This document shows positions 18,120-29,528 of a stretch of 64,000 bases of DNA, piece by piece (the first letter of the stretch is position 1; each line of letters opens with the position of its first letter). The notes beneath the pieces were generated by a model. The model was not told the DNA's origin, made no database searches, and saw only the letters and a program-made list of their open reading frames with translations. Position numbers and translations under genes: made by a program. The stretch is from Pseudomonas sp. KNUC1026 (lineage in GTDB: Bacteria; Pseudomonadota; Gammaproteobacteria; Pseudomonadales; Pseudomonadaceae): contig NZ_CP087138.1 in NCBI RefSeq assembly GCF_021650705.1, forward strand, positions 4,766,501 through 4,830,500, given 5' to 3'.

Positions 18120-19343
18120 TTGAAAACAAAGATGACGTTCAAGCTGGCCGCTTCGTGCGTTTACCTGACCTTGCCGTTCTCGGCGCAGGCGCTGGATTTC
18201 GCCGGCTACCTGCGCAGCGGCCTGGGCAGTACCGACAACAACCACACGCAGTCATGCTTCGCGCTGCCCGGTGCCCAGAGCAAGTACCGCCTGGGCAACG
18301 AGTGCGAGCAGTATGCCGAGCTGGAACTGCGCCAGGCGCTGGCGACCTTCGACGATGGCTCGGTACTGAGCATCGACGGCATGGCGTCGCTGCACAACCG
18401 CTACGGCCAGGCCCTGACCTTCCAGGGCGACAACGGCACCGTGCGCCTGCCCCAGGCCTATGCGCAATGGTCGAACCTGCCCAGCCTCAATGGCGGGTCG
18501 GTGTGGGCCGGCCGCCGCTACTACAAGCGTAACGATATCCATATCTCCGACTTCTACTACTGGAACCAGAGCGCCACGGGCGCCGGGGTCGAAGACGTTA
18601 AGATCGGCGGCCTGAAATACAGCTACGCGTTTTCCCGCAAGGACAACCTCTACCAGAAAGACTACGTGACCCGGCAGGATTTCAACGTCGGCGGTTTCCA
18701 GACCAACCCCGGCGGTGAGCTGGAGCTGGGCCTGAGCTACCTCGACAAGCCCAGCCGCCGCAATGCCCACGCCGGCTGGGCGGTCACGGCCCAGCACGTG
18801 CAGCAGGACTTTCTCGGCGGCAAGAACAAATTGGCCTTGCAATACGGCGAAGGCCCAGGCACCGGGCTAGGCTACACCGGCGACACTGCGCTGGATGACA
18901 GCAACAAGAGCTATCGGGTAGTGGAGTTTTTCGATTGGCAAGTCACGCCACGTTTCGGCGGCCAGTTCGAGGCGGTGTACCAGAAGGATATCCGCCCGGA
19001 CGGCAGCGACCAGACCTGGATCTCCGTAGGCATCCGGCCGGCATATGCGATCACCGAGCAGTTCAAGCTGGTCGCCGAGCTCGGCCACGATCAGGTCGAT
19101 GCCCCCGGCGGCACACGCAAGCTCAGCAAGGCCACCTTCGCCCCCACCTGGTCGCCCAAGGGCCCCGGCTTCTGGACCCGGCCGGAGGTGCGCCTGTACT
19201 ACACCTACGCTAGCTGGAACGCAGCGGCCCAACGGGCAGCCAACGAACTGGCCGCCGGCTCGGCGCTGTCGGACACCGGCGCGTTCGGCACGGCACTGCA
19301 TGGGGCCAATGCCGGTGTGCAGGTTGAGTACTGGTGGAAATGA
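18120..19343 (+). CDS. LamB/ScrY-type maltoporin family outer-membrane porin
   Basis: Outer-membrane sugar channel, about 407 aa. The start is most likely TTG at 18120, seven bases after an AGGGG ribosome site; ATG at 18132 is the alternative. A signal peptide ends near SAQA. LamB signatures include YKRNDIHISDFYYWNQS, GAGVEDV and the C-terminal block FWTRPEVRLYYTYASWNAAA, ending EYWWK. Maltoporin relatives carry disaccharides across the outer membrane, so trehalose is the expected substrate here. Its place between treC and the PTS phosphocarrier gene supports this. Confidence 0.88.
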   Translation: MKTKMTFKLAASCVYLTLPFSAQALDFAGYLRSGLGSTDNNHTQSCFALPGAQSKYRLGNECEQYAELELRQALATFDDGSVLSIDGMASLHNRYGQALTFQGDNGTVRLPQAYAQWSNLPSLNGGSVWAGRRYYKRNDIHISDFYYWNQSATGAGVEDVKIGGLKYSYAFSRKDNLYQKDYVTRQDFNVGGFQTNPGGELELGLSYLDKPSRRNAHAGWAVTAQHVQQDFLGGKNKLALQYGEGPGTGLGYTGDTALDDSNKSYRVVEFFDWQVTPRFGGQFEAVYQKDIRPDGSDQTWISVGIRPAYAITEQFKLVAELGHDQVDAPGGTRKLSKATFAPTWSPKGPGFWTRPEVRLYYTYASWNAAAQRAANELAAGSALSDTGAFGTALHGANAGVQVEYWWK

Positions 19344-19393
19344 ACGAAGGTGCCCCCCTTGGCCCGTCGAAGAACAACAACACAGGTGAAACC

Positions 19394-21927
<2,534 letters not shown>

Positions 21928-21934
<7 letters not shown>

Positions 21935-22239
21935 GGAAGCTGCAAACTGCGTTCTGGAAAGCGCTCACCCCGGACCTGGTACCCGACGGGCCTGGGCCCG
22001 TGGCGGCTGCCGCCGATCCCGAGCTGCCGGTGGCCGTGCTGAAGGCGCTGGGCGGTGCGGCGAACCTGGCCTCGCAACAGCGCGTGGCCGTCACCCGGCT
22101 GCGGGTGCAACTGCGCGACGCCAGCCAGCTGGACCCGCCGGCCTTGCAGGCGGCGGGTATCGCCAGCGTGATGGTGCTCGCCGAAGGGGTGGTCCACCTG
22201 CTTTCCCCTGTCCCCACCGCGGCGGCTGCCGCGCACTGA
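21928..22239 (+). CDS. Small EIIB-like PTS protein lacking the phosphorylated cysteine
   Basis: 103 aa protein resembling the EIIB domain of the glucose/GlcNAc PTS family. The block LKALGGAANLASQQRVAVTRLRVQ matches the EIIB core, where the normal motif is C-[IV]-T-R-L-R-V. Here the cysteine position is Ala54 and there is no cysteine anywhere in the protein, so it cannot act as a canonical phosphocarrier. The start overlaps the EI stop by seven bases and AATGGAGAG lies upstream, so it is translated with the fusion. A regulatory or structural role, or a decayed EIIB, are the options; the frame is intact. Confidence 0.75.
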
Positions 22240-22349
22240 TCCTTCGTCCATTTCTATACCTATTGACCAGATCCGGGGCGGAACCACCGCCCTCGCATCG
22301 AAGTTGGCCAACTGCGTGATAGTCAGAAACTTTCTACTGTGTAGAGGTC

Positions 22350-25007
22350 ATGAGTATGCATGCTGGCGCTTTGTTCATTTCGTTCGATGCTGTCGCTGTT
22401 TCCGGTATTACTGTCGAAGCGTTGAAAACTGCCAAAAGCCTGGAACCCAAAGGCGTAACTTGTTACCTGGACCTGGGTTACGACATCAAGGTCGACAAAG
22501 GCAACTTCAATAAACCCTACGAGGAGGAAAACGCGCTGTACCGAAACGTCTTCACGCTGGTGCGCGTCGAAGACGTCGATACGCTTCCCCACTACAGCGC
22601 CGCGTTCATCGAGCAGGTGAACGAGGTGTTGATCAGGCAACGCAAAGCCGTTTCCGAGCAAGAGCGACAGCGCCTGCTCGAGGCCGTCAACGAAAGCGCC
22701 CAGGCGCTGGCCGTGCGCATGGTGCAGTTGTGGCAGCGGCTCAATATCCGCTACCTGATCGTCGAAAACGGCACCCTGCCGGAAAACATCATCTACACCC
22801 GGGCGCTGTACCTGGCGATCGACATCCACGGTGCGCGCCAGGGCTTGGGCAACTTCGTGATCTGGCGCGATCACGACCTGATGTGGAACAGCGAGCAGGG
22901 TGCTCTGAAATACGGCCCGGAGCCCTACCCGCATGCCGTCAAGCCGGTGCCCTCGCCCTATATCACCTATGTGACGCTCAACCAGCACCTCAAGCACAAG
23001 CTCGAGGCCTGGTGCGATCAGGCGGTGCAAGTGCAGGTGCGCAAGAATACCTACGACTTCGGTGGCCAGCGCAGCGGCCGCAGCCTGCGCCCGCAGCTAG
23101 ACATTCGCGACAGCGACCTGCTCATCGCCCGCACCACCCGGATCATCGAGCAGAAGCGCCAGGACCGCGACATTCACCTGGTGGCGCGGCTGAACCGGCT
23201 GTTCGCCGAAGCCGGGAGCCAGCGCAAGGTGTATCTGGTGATCGCGGGCGACCCTCAGGAGCAGCCGGCCTATTTCCAGCAACTTCAGGCGCTGGCTGTG
23301 CAACTGCAAGTGGAGCCGTTCATCAAGTTCATTGGCTCCTTGCCCCACGCTGACCTGTGCCATGCCCCCGAAGCGATCCGCATCGAAGACCTCTACCACG
23401 CCTGCGACCTGGTGTCGTTCCTGACCTCCTGGGGCTACGACAGCTACGGCAACCCGGTGGGCGAAGCGATCAGCCACCAGCGGTGCTACATCACCACCGC
23501 CTATGAGTACTACCAGGAGGTGTACGGCCAATATGGTTTCGAAGCACCGGTGATGGCCGTTTCGCAGGAGGCCGATGGGCTGCCGGACGAAGCCTTCGTT
23601 CGAGCGGTTTACCAGTTGTTGAATGACCCGCCGCGCCGGCAGGCCATTGCCCAGAAGAACTTCGCCCTGGGCCAGCGAACGCTCTCCAACAACCTCATTG
23701 CAATGCTCGACTTCAACGCCGCAGGAGGCACCATGCGTGAACAGGTTTTTGTATCGGTGGTATTGCCGGTCTACAACGAAAGTGACCGCATCGACGCCGT
23801 GCTGCGTTCGCTGTATCAGCAGCAAACCCACAATGGGCTGATGACGCATGCCAGCTATGAACTGATCATCGTCGACAACAACTCCACCGATGATTCGGTC
23901 GCCAAGGTGGAGGCGTTCAAGGCCGAGCACCCGTCGCTGGATATTCATGTCATCCGCGAGACCACGCAGGGGGTGTCGTCGGCGCGCAAGTGCGGCATGG
24001 ACTACGCCGCCATCCGCTCACGCGCCCGTGACCTGGCGCTGGGCACCCACCGGCGGCACTACATCGCCTCTGCCGACGCCGATTGCACCGTCGACTCCTA
24101 CTGGCTGCATGCGCTGATCGAGAAAATGATGGCCGAGCAGGCAGACCTGGGCACCTGCAACTACTACTACGACCCCGCCGCCTTCGCCGAGCGGCCCAAT
24201 CTGTTCAATGAAATCCAGAAGACCCTGCGTTGCCGGGGGATGTCGTTCTCGCTGTTCGGCGGCTTCCCCGATGGCAAGGGTTTCGCCGTGGAGCGGGAGC
24301 TGTACGAGCGAGTGGGTGGCATCGAGATCTTCTACCAGCTCGACCAAGGCCGCTTCGTCGAGCACCTCTCCGATGACTGGGACTTCGGCATCCGCGTGAT
24401 CGCCTGGGGCGGCAAGCCGGTGTACGCCCACGGCTCGCGGGTGGAGATCAACAGCCGCCGGGTCGACACCCTGCTCGACGAGGTGATCACCGGCAATGCC
24501 TATGGGCGCGACGGCATCATCGTGATGAAGGACGTGCGCCCCGGCCAGCAACGCGGGCCGGGCTTCTGCGACACCAGTGCCGAGCAATCGCGGCAGGCCT
24601 GGGACTACTCGATCAAGGACTACGTACCCAAGAACATCGTGCTGCCGGTGCTGCTCAACCCGCAGTGGCTGCTGGAGCGCGAGGAGATCCGCGCCTTTTT
24701 CCACGGGCCTGTGGCCGACCGCCTCTACGAGCGGATCGCTCAAATCGAGCACGAAACCCGGGTCATCGACTTCAAACCGATCCACGCCTACAAGACCCCC
24801 GCCTACCGCCTGTATTTCGAGTTCCGCGACGAGCTGTTCAGTGCGCTGCGCCGCGCCGTGGGCGATGACATCGGCTACCCGCCGCCGCTGCCGGCCTGCT
24901 TCGAAGGCGTGGCGCCCGAAGACTTCTCACGGTTCGCCTACTACTTCTGCGAAGACCGCGAATCGGGCGAAGCCCACAACTACTTTGCCAATGGAGGGGT
25001 GTTCTGA
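22350..25007 (+). CDS. Fused GT-B (GT4-like) and GT-A (GT2) glycosyltransferase
   Basis: 885 aa protein with two glycosyltransferase parts in one frame. Residues about 1-460 look like a GT4-type GT-B enzyme: KVYLVIAGDPQEQPAYF, FIKFIGSLPHADL and the donor-site-like region FLTSWGYDSYGNPVGEAI. Residues about 462-885 are a family 2 enzyme: VSVVLPVYNESDRIDAVL, IIVDNNSTDDS, the DxD region SADADCTVDSYW and DDWDFGIRVIAWGG. No membrane segment is seen. An AGGAGG followed by ATG at 23733 sits exactly at the domain junction, so the GT2 half could also be made separately. It overlaps the radical SAM gene by one base. Acceptor unknown; it is the first gene of an unfamiliar cluster. Confidence 0.82.
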   Translation: MSMHAGALFISFDAVAVSGITVEALKTAKSLEPKGVTCYLDLGYDIKVDKGNFNKPYEEENALYRNVFTLVRVEDVDTLPHYSAAFIEQVNEVLIRQRKAVSEQERQRLLEAVNESAQALAVRMVQLWQRLNIRYLIVENGTLPENIIYTRALYLAIDIHGARQGLGNFVIWRDHDLMWNSEQGALKYGPEPYPHAVKPVPSPYITYVTLNQHLKHKLEAWCDQAVQVQVRKNTYDFGGQRSGRSLRPQLDIRDSDLLIARTTRIIEQKRQDRDIHLVARLNRLFAEAGSQRKVYLVIAGDPQEQPAYFQQLQALAVQLQVEPFIKFIGSLPHADLCHAPEAIRIEDLYHACDLVSFLTSWGYDSYGNPVGEAISHQRCYITTAYEYYQEVYGQYGFEAPVMAVSQEADGLPDEAFVRAVYQLLNDPPRRQAIAQKNFALGQRTLSNNLIAMLDFNAAGGTMREQVFVSVVLPVYNESDRIDAVLRSLYQQQTHNGLMTHASYELIIVDNNSTDDSVAKVEAFKAEHPSLDIHVIRETTQGVSSARKCGMDYAAIRSRARDLALGTHRRHYIASADADCTVDSYWLHALIEKMMAEQADLGTCNYYYDPAAFAERPNLFNEIQKTLRCRGMSFSLFGGFPDGKGFAVERELYERVGGIEIFYQLDQGRFVEHLSDDWDFGIRVIAWGGKPVYAHGSRVEINSRRVDTLLDEVITGNAYGRDGIIVMKDVRPGQQRGPGFCDTSAEQSRQAWDYSIKDYVPKNIVLPVLLNPQWLLEREEIRAFFHGPVADRLYERIAQIEHETRVIDFKPIHAYKTPAYRLYFEFRDELFSALRRAVGDDIGYPPPLPACFEGVAPEDFSRFAYYFCEDRESGEAHNYFANGGVF

Positions 25008-26445
25008 TGAATGCGCAAGCGCTCGGCTCGCTCAACGATCTGGACCCGAACTACCCGGTGCCACGGGTGTATGACTTTCTCGCCGACCCTGCCAACAGCG
25101 CGATGCTCGACTACGTGTACAACGACCCGTTCGGCTGCCACGTGTTTCCCGGCGACATCGAAGGCTACCCGCTGGGCCAGTTCTTCCAGGACATGAACCA
25201 GGAAATCGGCCAGGCCCGGCAGATCCACCTCTGGGCCTACATTCCCACCTGCCGCTACCGTTGCCACTTCTGCCAGTACCCGACGGTGATCCTCAACCCC
25301 AAGGCGCCTTCTTCGCAGCAAGTGTTCACCGATGTGGTGGACTACAACATCAAGGAAGCCAGCCTCTGGTTGCAGAAGGTGCCGGCCCTGGCGCATGCGC
25401 AGGTCGGGGAGTTCAACATCTTCGGCGGCACCCCCTCGCTGTTGCCCGAAGCCGAGCTGCGGCGGCTGATGGCGTTCTACCGCAGCCATTTCAACTTCGA
25501 CGAAGCCACCCTGCGTTTCGAAGGTGAGCCGGGCACGCTCAACAAACCGTACCTGAGCCTGCTCAAGGAGCTGGGTTTCACCAAGATCAGCTTCGGCGCG
25601 CAGTCGTTCGACGACCGCATCATCTCGGCCTGCGGGCGCATGCACTCGGCCCAGGAGTGCGTCGACACCATCGAGTACGCCCGGGCGATCGGGCTGGAAT
25701 GGGTGAGTGTGGACCTGATCTACGGCATGCTCGGCCAGGCGGTGGACGATGTGAAATACGACATGGAGAAAACCCTGGAGCTGGACCTGTCGCACGTGGT
25801 GATCGCCAAGCTGCACATGGAGGAGTTCATGAAGACCCGCACCGGGGTGTCGGGCGAGCGGCAGAGCCACTGGCAGCGCAAGGGGCTGATCAACATCGGC
25901 GACATGACCTTCCCCGGCCTGGGCAAGCAGTACCAAATGCGCGAGCTGGTCGAGCAATACCTGGCGCCGCGTTACCACGAGCGGCCGACCATGTATTTCC
26001 ATCAACAGCACCAACCCCGGAAAAATGGAAAGGGCTGATCACCAACCTCGACACCCAGTACCCCGAGGTGGCGATCGGGCTGGGCGGCAGCTCCAAATGC
26101 ACCCGCGCCGAAGCGATCAACATCACCGGCTACAACGCCTACAAACAGGCGCTGGACGAGGGCCGCCTGCCCATCGACCAGAGCCGCGGGGTGTCGCCGC
26201 TGCACCGAGAGGTCAACGCCTTCAAAATGGCGCTCTCCACGCTCATTCCGGTAGACGACCAGGTGTTCCGCCGGCGCTTCGAGGGCCGCAGCTACCACGA
26301 CAACCCGATCATCAGCCAGGCCCTGCAAGGGCTGCAGGCCAAGCAACTGGTGTGCGTGGAAAGCGACCAGGTGCAGCTCACGCCCAATGGCGTGACCTTG
26401 GTCGAGGCCGTGATCAACACCCAATTCGCTGCCGCGCAGGCCTGA
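25007..26445 (+). CDS. HemN/HemW-like radical SAM protein, frameshifted
   Basis: 479 aa when repaired. The radical SAM cluster motif CRYRCHFC gives Cys82, Cys86 and Cys89 (CX3CX2C). It is followed by the glycine-rich FNIFGGTPSLLP, the GEPGTL segment and GFTKISFGAQSFDD, which together are typical of the coproporphyrinogen III oxidase-like family. The frame breaks in the C run at 26015-26018; adding one C continues into PEKWKGLITNLDTQYPEV and a HemN-type C-terminal domain to 26445. Family members include HemN, HemW and ChuW/HutW, so a tetrapyrrole or methyl/cyclisation reaction is possible, but the neighbours are not heme genes. Probably a cluster-specific enzyme with an unknown substrate. Confidence 0.82.
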
Positions 26446-26457
26446 GGACCAAAGCCG

Positions 26458-27267
26458 ATGACACATGACGACAACGCCGGCTCGCCGGTTTTCAGCTTCT
26501 ATTACATCGCCATCGACACCGAGGCCGGTGTCACGCCGGAGCAGTTCGAAACCTTCGTGCGCGAGCAGGGGGTGAAGATCCCCTGCTACCCTGGCTGGAG
26601 CTGGACGCTGCTGCGCGGCCTGCGTGCCGAGCGCACCGGGCAGTACCTGATGCTGTTCGAAATCGCCAACGCCGCCCAGCGCGACCGCTATGTGGCGGCC
26701 GATGGCAACCAGACGCCGCTGGCCCGGCACTTCTGGCAAGAACATGCCCATGCGCGGCCGCTGATCGAGCAGTGGAAGCGCTACGCCACCTTCAGCGAGC
26801 TGCCGACCCTTTTCACCGACTACCGGCTGCTGGCCGAAAACATCCACAGCACCGTGCCGCCAGGGCCGCGCTACCAGGAGCGGCCCGGCCAGGCGCCGCT
26901 GGCGCGGGTGATCGGCATCCACACCATCGCCCTGCGCGCCGATGTGCAGCCGCACACCTTCGAAACCTTCATCACCGAGAACCACCACCGCATCGTCGAC
27001 TACCCGGACTGGAAGTTCCGGCTGCTAAAGGGGGAGCGGGGCAACCGCCTGGACCCTTACGTGGTGCTGATGGAAATCGCCAACCTGGAGGCGCTGGATG
27101 CGTTCTACCCCGAGCCGGACATCGCCACCGACAAGGCGGCGGTGTTCGCCCAGGCGAACCGCGACACCAAGCAGATGTACGAAGAGTGGAAGCAGCTGGC
27201 GTCGTTCTCCGGCTCGCCCCAGCTCTACACCGATTACCTGGCCGTAGCGCAGAGCCAAGGGGGATGA
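26458..27267 (+). CDS. Internally duplicated protein of unknown function (copy A)
   Basis: 269 aa, not recognised as a characterised family. Two repeats of about 125-130 residues are visible. Repeat 1 has VTPEQFETFVREQG, CYPGWSWTLLRGLRAERTGQ, YLMLFEIAN and WKRYATFSELPTLFTDY. Repeat 2 has VQPHTFETFITEN, DYPDWKFRLLKGERGNRLD, YVVLMEIAN and WKQLASFSGSPQLYTDY. The pattern (strand, helix, YPxW, strand, long helix) suggests a dimeric alpha/beta barrel made from one chain, a fold used by small monooxygenases and heme-binding proteins; this is inference. No signal peptide. The ATG is 12 bp after the radical SAM stop and its stop overlaps the MFS start as ATGA. Confidence 0.8.
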   Translation: MTHDDNAGSPVFSFYYIAIDTEAGVTPEQFETFVREQGVKIPCYPGWSWTLLRGLRAERTGQYLMLFEIANAAQRDRYVAADGNQTPLARHFWQEHAHARPLIEQWKRYATFSELPTLFTDYRLLAENIHSTVPPGPRYQERPGQAPLARVIGIHTIALRADVQPHTFETFITENHHRIVDYPDWKFRLLKGERGNRLDPYVVLMEIANLEALDAFYPEPDIATDKAAVFAQANRDTKQMYEEWKQLASFSGSPQLYTDYLAVAQSQGG

Positions 27268-28446
27268 GCATGGACCGGCCGGTTGTTTCCAACCTTCGCC
27301 AGCAGCACGCCACACGCGGGGTGTTCTTCGTCGCCGGGCTGGCCATGGCCGCCTGGGCGCCGTTGATCCCCTACGCCAAGGCGCGCCTGGGCATCGACGA
27401 AGGCACCCTGGGGCTGTTGCTGTTCTGCATCGCCGCCGGCTCCATGCTGGCGATGCCGCTGGCCGGGCGAGCCATCGCCCGTTTCGGCTGCCGGGTGTTG
27501 ATCCTCGCTTGCGCCGTGGCGTTCTGCGCGGTGCTCCCGCTGATGATGCTGGCACGCTCGCCGGTGGAGATGGGCGTGGTCCTGCTGCTGTTCGGCGCCG
27601 CCAACGGCTTGCTCGATGTGACGATGAACGCCCAGGCGGTGCTCGTCGAGCGAGAAAGCGGGCAGGCGCGGATGTCGGGCTTTCACGGCTTCTACAGCCT
27701 GGGCAGTGTCGCCGGGGCAGGGGGCGTGAGCCTGTTGCTCGCCGCTGGTGCCGGGCCCTCCTTGGCGGTGGGTGTGGTGGTGGCCGTGATCGCGGCGATC
27801 GGCATACCGGCCCGTGGCGCGCTGCTGGGCGTGCGCCCTGGTGACAGCGGCACGGCTGGCGGAGCCTGGCAGGCACTGGCCCGGCCGGGGCTGCTGTTCA
27901 TCGCCGGGCTGTGCTTTTTCATCTTCATGATCGAAGGCGCCATGCTTGATTGGTCTGCCGTGCTGCTGCACAGCCAGCATGGCCTGGCCACGGACCGCGC
28001 GGGCCTTGGCTTTACGCTCTACGCCACTGCCGTGGCGCTGGCCAGGCTCTCGGGGCGACCGCCTGGTGAACCGGCTCGGCCGGGCCCTGGCGTTGGGCCT
28101 GGGCGCTGGCTGCGCGGCAGCAGGGCTGTTGGTGATCGTGTCGTTCGCCGAGCCCGGGCTAGCCCTGGCCGGTTTCGCCCTGGCCGGCGTGGGCCTGGCC
28201 AATATCGTGCCGGTGCTGTTCAGCAGCGCCGGCAACCACCCCGGCTTGCCTTCGAGCACGGCCCTGGCGGCGGTCACCCTGGTCGGCTACACCGGCCTGC
28301 TCAGCGGCCCGGCGCTGATCGGCATGGTGGCCCGCCACATCGGCTTGCCCGCCGCCTTCAGCGCCGGCGTGGTGATCCTGCTGCTGGTGTGTGCCAGCAG
28401 CCGATTCATTTCCTTTCCTCGCACACAGGCCATGGAGCTTTCATGA
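27264..28446 (+). CDS. MFS transporter, frameshifted
   Basis: Inner-membrane major facilitator, 393 aa when repaired, with about twelve hydrophobic helices. The frame breaks in the G run at 28052-28055; removing one G gives LARLSGDRLVNRLGRALAL, the loop motif expected between helices. The N-terminal helices (GVFFVAGLAMAAWAPLIPYAKARLG, shown by its first 20 residues) and the motif GRAIARFGCRVLIL resemble the YbjJ/fucose-permease-like group. It is coupled to both flanking genes (ATGA overlap before, four-base overlap after). It lies between two paralogous genes, so export of the cluster product or import of a precursor is likely. Confidence 0.83.
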
Positions 28447-29240
28447 ACACTCCTTCCCCGGTTTTCAGCCTGCACTACGTGGGCCTGAACCTGAAAAAAG
28501 GCGTTACCGCCGATGACTTCGAACAGTTCGCCCGCGAGCAGGGCACGGCCATTCCGGCGTACCCGGGCTGGCGCTGGACGCTGCTCAAGGGCCTGCGCGG
28601 GGAGCGGCAGAACCAGTACCTGATGCTGCAACAGGCCCCCAGCGCCGAGGCCTACGGGCAGTACATCGACGCCCAGGGCGACCCGACCCTAATGGCCCGG
28701 CAATTCTGGCAGGCAAGGCCGCAGGCCACCGAGCTGATCGCGCAGTGGAAACGCTTCTGCACCTTCGCCGAGCGCCCGACCATCTTCTCCTACTACACCC
28801 AGGTGGCCGAGAACGCCGCCAGCACCTTGGCCGACGGCCCCAACTACCAGGCCAGGCGCGGCCAGCCCCCGGTGGCGCGGGTAGTGGGCCTGCACAACCT
28901 GGCGCTGCAACCGGGCGTCACCCCCGAGACCTTCGAGCACTTCATCACCAGCAACATCCACCGCATCGCCGACTACCCTGGCTGGAAATTCCACATGCTC
29001 AAGTGCCAGGGTGGCAGCCGCCTGGACCAGTACCTGGTGATGCTGGAAATCGAAAGCCTGGAATCGCTCAATGCCTTCCACCCAGAGCTGGACGTTTCCA
29101 CGCCCAAGGCCTTGGCCTTCGTCGAGGCTCACCAGGATGCCGAGCGCATGAACGACGAGTGGCGTGAGCTGGCCTCGTTCTCCGGAGCGCCGCAGTTGTA
29201 TACCGACTACATCAGCGTGGCCGGCAGCGCCGATTCCTGA
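28443..29240 (+). CDS. Internally duplicated protein of unknown function (copy B)
   Basis: 265 aa paralogue of the protein encoded at 26458-27267, with the same two-repeat design. Repeat 1 has VTADDFEQFAREQG, AYPGWRWTLLKGLRGERQN and WKRFCTFAERPTIFSYY. Repeat 2 has VTPETFEHFITSN, DYPGWKFHMLKCQGGSRLD, YLVMLEIES and WRELASFSGAPQLYTDY. The two paralogues align from end to end, so they arose by gene duplication after the internal duplication. It overlaps the MFS stop by four bases and is the last gene of the cluster; a hairpin terminator follows at 29251. Confidence 0.82.
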   Translation: MNTPSPVFSLHYVGLNLKKGVTADDFEQFAREQGTAIPAYPGWRWTLLKGLRGERQNQYLMLQQAPSAEAYGQYIDAQGDPTLMARQFWQARPQATELIAQWKRFCTFAERPTIFSYYTQVAENAASTLADGPNYQARRGQPPVARVVGLHNLALQPGVTPETFEHFITSNIHRIADYPGWKFHMLKCQGGSRLDQYLVMLEIESLESLNAFHPELDVSTPKALAFVEAHQDAERMNDEWRELASFSGAPQLYTDYISVAGSADS

Positions 29241-29250
29241 GCAGCTCAGC

Positions 29251-29276
29251 GGAAGGGGTGCAATGCCCCTTCCTTG
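29251..29276 (+). terminator. Terminator after the five-gene cluster
   Basis: Arms GGAAGGGG and CCCCTTCC around a short loop lie 10 bp after the last stop. The T tract is weak. Confidence 0.65.
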
Positions 29277-29528
29277 ACTGTTACGGCCCGCCATTGCGGC
29301 CGGCTTCCCCGCCTTGCATCAATCCCTCCCTCACCTGATACGCCTGGCCCGGCGCGAGCCTGCGAACCGGCCGCTCAACGGCGGGGATTGTGCGCCGGTT
29401 CTCAATTAGGCGATGCGGCAAATGTATCCACACTGAAACACCTGACGAACGGGCTGGGCCTCCGAAGGACGAGCCTCTAAAATGCCGCCCGCTCAAATGA
29501 TGACGCTTTAACATTACATGGAAGTAAA

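Noticed and set aside
26772..29240. One continuous 822-codon open frame covering the MFS gene and copy B
   Set aside because: It runs through the first paralogue out of frame, then the MFS gene up to its frameshift, then by chance enters copy B in frame. It is not one protein.
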